Shown: one piece after another, positions 1 through 5,299 of the stretch
Layout of the letters: every line of letters starts with the position of its first letter
How positions within the stretch are numbered: the first letter of the stretch is position 1
Assembly: GCA_023143305.1 (NCBI GenBank)
Contig: JAGLHV010000099.1
Coordinates: 1-5,745 of the forward strand
Length of the DNA stretch: 5,745 bases
Source: a bacterium
GTDB taxonomy: Bacteria; CBDUZB01; JAGLHV01
Direction: 5' to 3'
Notes under the pieces: model-generated
The model's input: only the letters and a program-made list of their open reading frames with translations
What the model was told of the DNA's origin: nothing
The model's database searches: none
Made by a program: the position numbers and the translations under genes

Positions 1-1
1 A

Positions 2-30
2 TTGATGAGTAAAATCGGTTGGATGATAAT
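2..30 (+). promoter_or_regulatory. possible sigma-70 type promoter for the sigma factor gene
   Basis: TTGATG at 2-7 (four of six matches to TTGACA) is followed after exactly 17 bases by GATAAT at 25-30 (five of six matches to TATAAT). This would start transcription around position 37, some 23 bases before the ATG. A perfect TATAAT also lies at 30-35, but no -35 element sits at a suitable distance from it. The region is so AT-rich that chance matches are likely, and the end of an upstream gene could overlap it, since frames 1 and 2 have stops at 10-12 and 32-34. Confidence 0.3.
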
Positions 31-59
31 ATAATAATCTAATTAATAAAGGGTATTTT

Positions 60-887
60 ATGCGAAATTTAGACGCAGTTAGGCTGTATTTTAATAAAGT
101 TAGAAAAATTCCTTTAATTGCAGAAAAAGAATTTAAAACATTGTGTGAAAAAATTAAAACTGGTGATAACAAAGCCAGGAAAAGAATGATTGAAGGCAAT
201 CTTCGTTTGGTAATTACTTTGGCTAAGAAGTTTAACGGTCAAGGGCTTTCTTTTCTTGATTTAGTAGAAGAAGGAAATCTTGGTTTAATCAGGGCTGTTG
301 AGAAATTTGATTTTGATAGAGGATTTAAATTTAGTACTTATGCTATTTGGTGGATAAATCAAGCAATGAAAAGAGCTGTTGAAAATCAAACTAAAACAAT
401 CCGAATTCCGATACATACTTTAGAGACAATAAAAAAATGGGCAAAAACATGGGAGATGTTACAATTTAAATTAGGAAGGAATCCTTCTTCTAAAGAAATG
501 TCTAAGAAATTACGTCTTCCGGCAGCGAAAATAAAAAGGATTGTGGATGCTATGAAAATATCCAAAAGTATAGGTTCTTTAGATGCCCCATTAAATGACG
601 AAATGGGCTTATTCCTAAAAGATGTAATAAAAGATAAAGCTAAGGAAGGTTCTCCCGATGGAATTATTTCGACTTTGAAATTAAATCAACAAGTGGAAGA
701 AGCAATGCAAAAATTAAATGAGAAACAAAATCAGGTAATTCGTTTGCGTTTTGGACTGGATGGTGATGGTTCTCACACTTTGCAGGATATTGGCACCAGA
801 ATGCATCTTTCCCGGGAAAGAGTAAGACAAATCGAAAAAGTTGCGTTAGATAGATTGCGTATAATTGCCCGTCGATTAAATTTATAA
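60..887 (+). CDS. RNA polymerase sigma factor, sigma-70 family, RpoD/RpoS-like (group 2 type)
   Basis: This protein directs RNA polymerase to promoters. Its 275 residues hold region 1.2 (about 3-35), region 2 (36-119), region 3 (120-170), the 3.2 linker (about 174-192, SLDAPLND) and region 4 (215-270). Region 2.2 reads [17 protein letters not shown], the melting aromatics Y94, W97 and W98 are kept, and the 4.2 helix-turn-helix ends in SRERVRQIE (251-259). Region 1.1 and the long non-essential insert of many housekeeping factors are absent, and it is shorter than SigA (about 370) or RpoS (330). Region 2.4 carries N100 and K104 where E. coli sigma-70 has R436 and T440. RpoS also differs at 440 (Glu), and the [11 protein letters not shown] stretch and short tail resemble RpoS. 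I infer a group 2 alternative sigma, although a compact primary factor is possible. The ATG has AAAGGG at 48-53, six bases upstream. The stop is followed by an 81-base gap before apt. Confidence 0.93.
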   Translation: MRNLDAVRLYFNKVRKIPLIAEKEFKTLCEKIKTGDNKARKRMIEGNLRLVITLAKKFNGQGLSFLDLVEEGNLGLIRAVEKFDFDRGFKFSTYAIWWINQAMKRAVENQTKTIRIPIHTLETIKKWAKTWEMLQFKLGRNPSSKEMSKKLRLPAAKIKRIVDAMKISKSIGSLDAPLNDEMGLFLKDVIKDKAKEGSPDGIISTLKLNQQVEEAMQKLNEKQNQVIRLRFGLDGDGSHTLQDIGTRMHLSRERVRQIEKVALDRLRIIARRLNL

Positions 888-899
888 AAACAATATAAT
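872..899 (+). promoter_or_regulatory. weak candidate promoter upstream of apt
   Basis: A perfect TATAAT lies at 894-899, just after the sigma factor stop codon. The best -35 at a usable distance is TCGATT at 872-877, with only three of six matches and a 16-base spacer. It would place a start near 906, giving a leader of about 63 bases before the apt ATG. The -35 is poor and AT-rich sequence throws up TATAAT often, so this is only a candidate. Without it apt would depend on read-through from the sigma gene. Confidence 0.2.
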
Positions 900-923
900 T
901 AATAAAAGGCATAATTTGAACCA

Positions 924-949
924 ATAAGATAAAGTTTTAGATAAGATAA
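924..949 (+). repeat. 9-bp direct repeat ATAAGATAA in the apt leader
   Basis: ATAAGATAA occurs at 924-932 and again at 941-949, 17 bases start to start. The intervening bases also allow a 6-bp inverted repeat (AAAGTT 931-936 with AACTTT 948-953, 11-base loop). The second copy ends nine bases before the apt Shine-Dalgarno. It could be a regulator site or simply chance in an AT-rich spacer; I know of no named motif it matches. Confidence 0.4.
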
Positions 950-957
950 CTTTTTGC

Positions 958-964
958 AGGAGGG
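958..964 (+). promoter_or_regulatory. Shine-Dalgarno site that fixes the apt start
   Basis: AGGAGGG at 958-964 is a strong Shine-Dalgarno site ending four bases before the ATG at 969. The longer reading frame starts at a TTG at 954, but that codon lies just before and its frame runs through the Shine-Dalgarno site, so the ATG at 969 is the real start. Confidence 0.85.
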
Positions 965-968
965 TAAG

Positions 969-1484
969 ATGCAGGACTTGAAAGAATTAATCAGGGATGT
1001 TCCGGATTTTCCCAAAAAAGGTATAATTTTTAAAGATATAACCACTCTTTTAAAAGAGGGGTGGGCATTAAAAGAAGTCATAGATGTTTTTGCTGAGTAT
1101 TACCAGGGAAAAGGTGTTGATCGAATAGTTAGTATGGAATCAAGAGGTTTTCCTTTAGGTGCTGCCTTAGCTTATAAGATGGGTGTAGGTATAGCTCTGG
1201 TGCGCAAAGCAGGGAAACTACCGGCAAAAACCGTAAAAGCAACATATCAATTAGAATATGGTACGGATACTCTGGAATTACACGAAAACAGCATAAATTC
1301 CGGGATGAAAGTATTAATTGTAGATGACTTATTGGCCACGGGAGGAACAGCCGGGGCAGTAATTGATTTAGTAAAAAAACTAAATGGAAAAATTGTGGGT
1401 TTAAGCTTTTTAATCGAACTTTCTTTTTTATCCGGACGTGAAAAATTGAAAGGATATGATATATTTTCAATTATTAAATATTAA
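969..1484 (+). CDS. apt: adenine phosphoribosyltransferase
   Basis: Apt is a cytoplasmic purine-salvage enzyme that joins adenine to PRPP, giving AMP and pyrophosphate. The 171-residue length matches compact bacterial Apt proteins (about 170). The N-terminus has the family hallmark DFPKKGIIFKDIT (13-25). SMESRGFPLGAALA (55-68) and RKAGKLPAKT (79-88, usually RKPGKLP) follow, then YQLEYGTDTLELH (93-105). The PRPP-binding loop is VLIVDDLLATGGTAGA (115-130), with the paired aspartates D119 and D120 and the TGGTA turn intact. The C-terminal segment ILS/LSGREKL type (LSFLSGREKL, 151-160) is also typical. No key residue is missing. The start is the ATG after AGGAGGG; an upstream TTG start would add five residues and is rejected. 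The stop is only six bases before a tRNA-Arg gene, so the two are probably co-transcribed. The 81-base gap upstream may hold its own promoter, but none is convincing. Confidence 0.96.
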   Translation: MQDLKELIRDVPDFPKKGIIFKDITTLLKEGWALKEVIDVFAEYYQGKGVDRIVSMESRGFPLGAALAYKMGVGIALVRKAGKLPAKTVKATYQLEYGTDTLELHENSINSGMKVLIVDDLLATGGTAGAVIDLVKKLNGKIVGLSFLIELSFLSGREKLKGYDIFSIIKY

Positions 1485-1490
1485 AGTTTT

Positions 1491-1564
1491 GCCCCTGTAG
1501 CTCAGATGGATAGAGCGAGGGCGTCCTAAGCCCTGCGCCGGGGGTTCGAATCCCTCCAGGGGCG
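1491..1564 (+). tRNA. tRNA-Arg (anticodon CCU)
   Basis: A complete cloverleaf folds by eye. The acceptor stem pairs GCCCCTG (1491-1497) with CAGGGGC (1557-1563), seven perfect pairs, with discriminator G1564. The D stem is GCTC/GAGC (1500-1503, 1513-1516) with a 9-base loop containing GG. The anticodon stem AGGGC/GCCCT (1518-1522, 1530-1534) closes the loop GTCCTAA, giving anticodon CCT at 1525-1527, which reads AGG. The variable loop is five bases (GCGCC), and the T stem GGGGG/CCCTC has one G-T pair around TTCGAAT. The CCA end is not encoded (TGT follows), so it must be added by tRNA nucleotidyltransferase. Position 32 is G where a pyrimidine is usual. The gene starts six bases after the apt stop and ends 33 bases before the next ATG, so it is probably cut out of a longer transcript. 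Confidence 0.96.
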
Positions 1565-1567
1565 TGT

Positions 1568-1588
1568 TGTTTTAATCAGATTAAAACA
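1568..1588 (+). promoter_or_regulatory. hairpin between the tRNA and the PHP gene RBS
   Basis: TGTTTTAAT (1568-1576) and ATTAAAACA (1580-1588) are perfect reverse complements around a CAG triloop. The hairpin begins four bases after the tRNA discriminator, and its last base is the first A of the AGGAGGG Shine-Dalgarno (1588-1594) of the PHP gene. The stem is nearly all A-T and no T run follows, so it is a poor intrinsic terminator. After tRNA 3' processing it would sit at the very 5' end of the downstream mRNA. Protection of that end, or a mild effect on translation, is my inference. Confidence 0.55.
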
Positions 1589-1597
1589 GGAGGGAGA

Positions 1598-2263
1598 ATG
1601 ATTGATTTACATACACATACTTTTTTTAGTGATGGATTATTAATCCCCTCCGAACTTGTCTGGCAGGCAAAAGTTAAAGGGTATAAGGCAATTGCTATTA
1701 CCGACCATGTGGATAGTTCTAATATTGATTTCATTATTCCCCGGATGATTAAAGTTTGTACCCAATTAAGAAGCGAATATGAAATAGAGGTTCTTACGGG
1801 TGTGGAATTAACTTACGTTCCTCCATCTTTAATTAGTGTTTTGACCCGGCAGGCCCGGATTTTAGGTGCAGAAATTGTTATTGTACATGGAGAAACCACA
1901 GTAGAACCCGTTCCCCCGGGAACAAATCGCGCCGGATTATTAAGTAACATTGATATTCTTGCCCATCCGGGTAAAATTACCGCGGAAGATATAGAGTTAG
2001 CCGTAAAAAATAATGTTTTATTGGAAATAAGTTCACGGAGGGGGCATTGTTTAACCAATAGTCATGTGGCTGCTTTAGCAAAAAAACTACAAGCCAAATT
2101 AGTTATTAATACAGATGCCCATGCTCCGGAAGACTTAATTAGTGATGAGCAGGCATTAAAAATTGTTAAAGAAGCGGGATTAAAAAAAAATGACCTGGAA
2201 ATAATGTGGAATAACGCTAAAGAATTAATTTATCATAATAAAAAAAACAAAAAGGGGAAATAA
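1598..2263 (+). CDS. PHP-domain metal-dependent phosphoesterase (histidinol-phosphatase-like fold)
   Basis: The PHP family are TIM-barrel-like hydrolases that bind two or three metal ions. This 221-residue protein is essentially just that domain. Ligand motifs appear in order: DLHTHTFFSDG (3-13; H5, H7, D12), ITDHVD (34-39; H37), GVE (68-70; E70), VHGE (97-100; H98), LAHPG (121-125; H123) and NTDAHAP (171-177; D173, H175). All the metal-binding positions expected from YcdX-type PHP proteins are present, so it is probably active. Such proteins are often labelled histidinol phosphatase, but it is shorter than typical HisK (about 265) and no his gene is nearby, so the substrate is open. No signal peptide is visible; it should be cytoplasmic. 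The tail is lysine-rich (YHNKKNKKGK). The start has AGGAGGG at 1588-1594. An A9 run (2182-2190) lies near the C-terminus. Its stop directly abuts the TPR gene ATG. Confidence 0.88.
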   Translation: MIDLHTHTFFSDGLLIPSELVWQAKVKGYKAIAITDHVDSSNIDFIIPRMIKVCTQLRSEYEIEVLTGVELTYVPPSLISVLTRQARILGAEIVIVHGETTVEPVPPGTNRAGLLSNIDILAHPGKITAEDIELAVKNNVLLEISSRRGHCLTNSHVAALAKKLQAKLVINTDAHAPEDLISDEQALKIVKEAGLKKNDLEIMWNNAKELIYHNKKNKKGK

Positions 2264-2941
2264 ATGTCTACACAATGGGGTAGTAAAGGTAAAAATCAGG
2301 ATATTTTTTTATCGACTTTTAAAAAATTAATAGAAAATATAGCATTATATAAAAAACAAGTATTCTTCACTTTTTTAGTGGCGGTTTCCGTAGTTTTCTT
2401 TGTTTTTCTTTTTTTTCGGCGGAGAAGTGAAATAAACGTACAAGCTGCAAATATTTTAAATAATGCTCAACAACATTATTTAAAACAAAAACATGAAGAA
2501 GCAATTTCTTTATATGATGAAATTATTAATAATTATCCGCAATCGCAGGTGGTATCTCTGGCACTTTTTTTTAAAGGAAATTGCCTTTATGAAGAAGGAA
2601 AGTATAAAGAAGCATCAACGATTTATAAAAAACAACTAATTCAATATAAAAAAAGTAAATCTATCCCTTTTGTAGAGGTAAATTTAGGTAGTTGTTATGA
2701 AGAAGAAGAAAATTGGGAAGAAGCGTTAAAGATTTATGAAAAATTTGTTGAAAATAATCCTGAACATATGCTTGTTCCCGGTGTATATCTGGCAATTGCA
2801 AGAAGTTATGAAGAACTAAACAAAAAAGAGTTGGCTATTTCTACTTATCAAAAAATAATTGCTCTTTATTCCGATACCCTATGGGAAAAGACGGCAAAGT
2901 TTAGATTAAAAGAATTGGATTCGGATAAGAAAACAGAATAA
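2264..2941 (+). CDS. membrane-anchored tetratricopeptide repeat (TPR) protein
   Basis: A 32-residue N-terminal stretch with several lysines precedes one strongly hydrophobic segment (about 33-51, VFFTFLVAVSVVFFVFLFF), followed by RRR and a soluble helical domain. That domain holds about four TPR units (roughly 60-93, 98-131, 135-168 and 172-205), recognisable by repeated phrases such as KHEEAISLYDEIINNYP, KYKEASTIYKKQ, NWEEALKIYEKFVENNP and KKELAISTYQKII. TPRs bind other proteins and have no catalytic role. The layout recalls YfgM-like anchored TPR proteins, with the repeats outside the cytoplasm, but basic residues flank both sides of the membrane segment, so topology is uncertain. There is no signal peptidase or lipobox site. 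The ATG follows the PHP stop with no gap, and GGGG (2254-2257) lies inside the PHP end, implying translational coupling. argC starts 23 bases downstream. The partner is unknown. Confidence 0.85.
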   Translation: MSTQWGSKGKNQDIFLSTFKKLIENIALYKKQVFFTFLVAVSVVFFVFLFFRRRSEINVQAANILNNAQQHYLKQKHEEAISLYDEIINNYPQSQVVSLALFFKGNCLYEEGKYKEASTIYKKQLIQYKKSKSIPFVEVNLGSCYEEEENWEEALKIYEKFVENNPEHMLVPGVYLAIARSYEELNKKELAISTYQKIIALYSDTLWEKTAKFRLKELDSDKKTE

Positions 2942-2964
2942 TATAAAAAAGGGAAAAATTAAAC

Positions 2965-4038
2965 ATGGAAAAGGTAAGGGTGGGAATTATCGGAGTTTAT
3001 GGCATGGCCGGAGGCATGTTATTAAAATTATTGAGCAATCATAAATTTGTAGATATTACTTTATTAGTATCAGATAGTTTTCCTGATAAGAACGTAGAAT
3101 GTTTACATAAATCCCTGAAAAATCTTTTTCCTTATAAAACCATCCGTTATGATACTGCGGAAATTATTAAGAAATGTGATGTTGTTTTCTTAGCTAAACC
3201 ACACGGTAAATTTTTAAAAAAAGCTTGTAGCTTAATTAATCAGGCAAAGGAAAAAAAAATCAAATTTATTGATTTAAGTGCTGATTTTAGGTTAAAAAAT
3301 GCTAATCTTTATCCCCAGTGGTATAATGTTACCCATAGTGATGAATCCCTTTTACAAAAAGCAGTGTATGGCCTTTCCGAAATAAATGCAGAAAAAATAA
3401 AAAATGCATCTCTTGTCGCTAATCCAGGATGTTATCCTACCTGTGTCCTTTTAGGAGTGGCTCCATTATTTATTAATAAATTTATTGATCCGGCTGAGAG
3501 GGTTATTGTTGATGCTCACTGTGGAGTATCCGGTGCAGGCAGAAAATTAATTGAAAGCAATTTAGCTATGGAAGTTGAGGAGAATATCAAGCCTTATAAA
3601 GTAGCTGTGCATCCCCATATGCCGGAGATGGAACAGGAATTGGGATATCTGATGCAAGAAAATATTAGTGTCTTATTTGTTCCTCATGTAAGTTCTTTTA
3701 AATGCGGAATGTTAATAACTACTTATCTTAAGTTACGAAAAAATATACCGGTAGAAAAAATTGATGATATTTATAATAAATTTTATCAGGACAAACCTTT
3801 TGTTCGTCTTTATCAGGGAGAAGGGTATCCTGAAATTCAAAATATTCAAGGAACCAATTTTTGTGATATTAAAGTTATTTTTGACCAAAAGACAAATACA
3901 TGCATAGTGATTAGTAGTATAGATAATTTAATTAAAGGTGCCAGCGGGCAGGCGATACAAAACATGAATCTTATGTGTGGTTTTGATCAAGCTGAAGGCT
4001 TACCCTATGCAAACATTCTTAAAAAGAGAAACTATTAA
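2965..4038 (+). CDS. argC: N-acetyl-gamma-glutamyl-phosphate reductase
   Basis: ArgC reduces N-acetylglutamyl 5-phosphate to N-acetylglutamate semialdehyde with NADPH, the third step of arginine synthesis, in the cytoplasm. The 357 residues match the longer ArgC form. The N-terminal Rossmann start is VGIIGVYGMAGG (6-17), where the family usually has GASGYTG or GASGYAG. Further motifs are AKPHG (77-81), DLSADFRL (103-110), the catalytic site NPGCYPT (153-159) with nucleophile C156, CGVSGAGRK (186-194), VAVHPHMPEMEQEL (213-226) with the active-site histidine H216 or H218, and GASGQAIQNMNLMCGF (325-340) near the C-terminus. All catalytic elements are intact. The RBS is weak (GGGA at 2951-2954, about ten bases from the ATG). 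An A9 run (3251-3259) encodes lysines. It lies 23 bases after the TPR gene and 37 before argJ, which acts in the same pathway; argB is not adjacent. Confidence 0.96.
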   Translation: MEKVRVGIIGVYGMAGGMLLKLLSNHKFVDITLLVSDSFPDKNVECLHKSLKNLFPYKTIRYDTAEIIKKCDVVFLAKPHGKFLKKACSLINQAKEKKIKFIDLSADFRLKNANLYPQWYNVTHSDESLLQKAVYGLSEINAEKIKNASLVANPGCYPTCVLLGVAPLFINKFIDPAERVIVDAHCGVSGAGRKLIESNLAMEVEENIKPYKVAVHPHMPEMEQELGYLMQENISVLFVPHVSSFKCGMLITTYLKLRKNIPVEKIDDIYNKFYQDKPFVRLYQGEGYPEIQNIQGTNFCDIKVIFDQKTNTCIVISSIDNLIKGASGQAIQNMNLMCGFDQAEGLPYANILKKRNY

Positions 4039-4075
4039 GCCGTCATTAAAAAACAAGAACTAATCGAAAAAAAAT

Positions 4076-5275
4076 ATGCTAAAAATTAAAACAATAATAC
4101 CTGAAGGATTCATAATCGGAGGAATTAGCTGTGGAATTTCCGGCCGGAAGATAAAGAAAGATGTGGGATTAATTTTTTCCCAAACTTTAGCTACTGCAGC
4201 AGCATGTTTTACCAGGAATAAATTAAAAGCCGCACCTGTTCAATTATCAATGAAACAGATTGAAAACGGTAAGGCACAATTAATTATTGCCAACTCGGTT
4301 TGTGCCAATGCCTGTACCGGAAAAAAAGGATTAAAGGACGCTGAAAAAATCATTAAATTAGGAGCTAAAATTTTTGGAATTGCAGAAAGCAATGTGTTAA
4401 TTGCTTCTACAGGAACAATAGGTGATTTTTTGCCTTTAGAAAAAATAAAAACCGGAATGGAAAGTACTTTACCGTCGTCTCTGGGAAAAGATAAAAATGC
4501 GATTGACTCTTTAGCAACAGCAATAATGACTACGGATAGTTTTCCTAAGTTTATATTTAAGCAATTTCATATTGGCAAAAAAAAGGTCAATATTTTGGGT
4601 ATAGCCAAGGGTGCAGGGATGATTTGTCCTGATTTAGCCACAATGTTTTGTTTTATCCTGACCGATATTAATATAAATAGAAAATTATTAAAGAAATCGT
4701 TACTTGAATCTGTGCAAAAATCTTTTAACATTATTAGCGTAGACGGAGAGATGAGTACTAATGATTGTGTAATTATTTTAGCAAACGGCCAGGCAAAAAA
4801 CGAAACTATTTGTCACGAAAGTAATTATTTTAAAAATTTTCAAAAAAAACTAGATTCAATTACTTTAGCCTTAGCTAAAATGATTATTAAAGATGGAGAA
4901 GGAGCAACTAAATTAGTTGAGGTAAAAGTTAAAGGGGCAAAAACATATTATCAGGCAAATTTAGTGGCCAGAAGAATTGCTCATTCTCCTTTGTTTAAAA
5001 CAGCGCTTTTTGGTAATGACCCTAACTGGGGAAGAATCCTGGCGGCTTGTGGCAGTTTAAGTGAAAAGATTAATTCTCAGCGGATTGATGTGTATTTTAA
5101 TAATTTACCGGCAGTGAAAAATAGTACAGGAGTAAAAACTTCTGCATCTCTACTTAAAAAGGTTGTTACGCAGAAAGAATTTACGGTAACCATTGATTTA
5201 AAAATCGGTAAAAAGGAAGCAAAAATTTATACCTGCGATTTTTCCTTTGATTATGTAAAGATAAATTCGTCTTAA
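4076..5275 (+). CDS. argJ: glutamate N-acetyltransferase / ornithine acetyltransferase
   Basis: ArgJ moves the acetyl group from N-acetylornithine to glutamate, closing the acetyl cycle of arginine synthesis. Bifunctional forms also make N-acetylglutamate from acetyl-CoA. The 399-residue precursor shows STGTIGDFLP (111-120, oxyanion-hole Thr-Gly), KGAGMICPDLATM (178-190) with the self-cleavage site between A188 and nucleophile T189, VDGEMSTND (222-230), DGEGATKL (273-280) and FGNDPNWGRILAA (312-324). It should split into alpha (1-188) and beta (189-399) chains. The C-terminus is odd. The usual ending INADYRT or similar, whose Asn and last Thr contact substrate, is here KINSS, so N397 stays but the YRT end is missing. 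No frame downstream restores it. Whether it makes N-acetylglutamate from acetyl-CoA cannot be told by eye. No Shine-Dalgarno is evident before the ATG, only an A8 run (4067-4074). It follows argC by 37 bases. Confidence 0.95.
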   Translation: MLKIKTIIPEGFIIGGISCGISGRKIKKDVGLIFSQTLATAAACFTRNKLKAAPVQLSMKQIENGKAQLIIANSVCANACTGKKGLKDAEKIIKLGAKIFGIAESNVLIASTGTIGDFLPLEKIKTGMESTLPSSLGKDKNAIDSLATAIMTTDSFPKFIFKQFHIGKKKVNILGIAKGAGMICPDLATMFCFILTDININRKLLKKSLLESVQKSFNIISVDGEMSTNDCVIILANGQAKNETICHESNYFKNFQKKLDSITLALAKMIIKDGEGATKLVEVKVKGAKTYYQANLVARRIAHSPLFKTALFGNDPNWGRILAACGSLSEKINSQRIDVYFNNLPAVKNSTGVKTSASLLKKVVTQKEFTVTIDLKIGKKEAKIYTCDFSFDYVKINSS

Positions 5276-5299
5276 AATAATAAGATTAAAGAAAGTATT

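Noticed and set aside
1..34. C-terminal end of an upstream gene
   Set aside because: Frames 1 and 2 are open only to stops at 10-12 and 32-34; these few codons carry no recognisable signal, so no partial gene can be called.
664..924. Minus-strand open frame over the end of the sigma factor gene
   Set aside because: It lies opposite conserved sigma region 4 coding sequence, has no recognisable domain, and is a shadow frame.
954..968. TTG start extending apt by five residues
   Set aside because: The extension is made of the Shine-Dalgarno itself and the ATG at 969 has ideal spacing from AGGAGGG.
899..1081. Minus-strand open frame over the apt leader and start
   Set aside because: Short, no family features, and antisense to the well-supported apt N-terminus.
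1129..1470. Minus-strand open frame inside apt
   Set aside because: Antisense to the PRPP-binding core of apt; its composition is rich in Leu and Pro as expected of a shadow frame.
1568..1588. Intrinsic terminator after the tRNA
   Set aside because: The stem is almost all A-T and is followed by AGGAGGG and a start codon rather than a T run.
1813..2058. Minus-strand open frame inside the PHP gene
   Set aside because: Antisense to conserved PHP motifs, with no recognisable family.
5264..5299. Frameshift hiding a normal ArgJ tail
   Set aside because: Translating both alternative frames past N397 gives no YRT ending, so a one-base error does not restore the family C-terminus.
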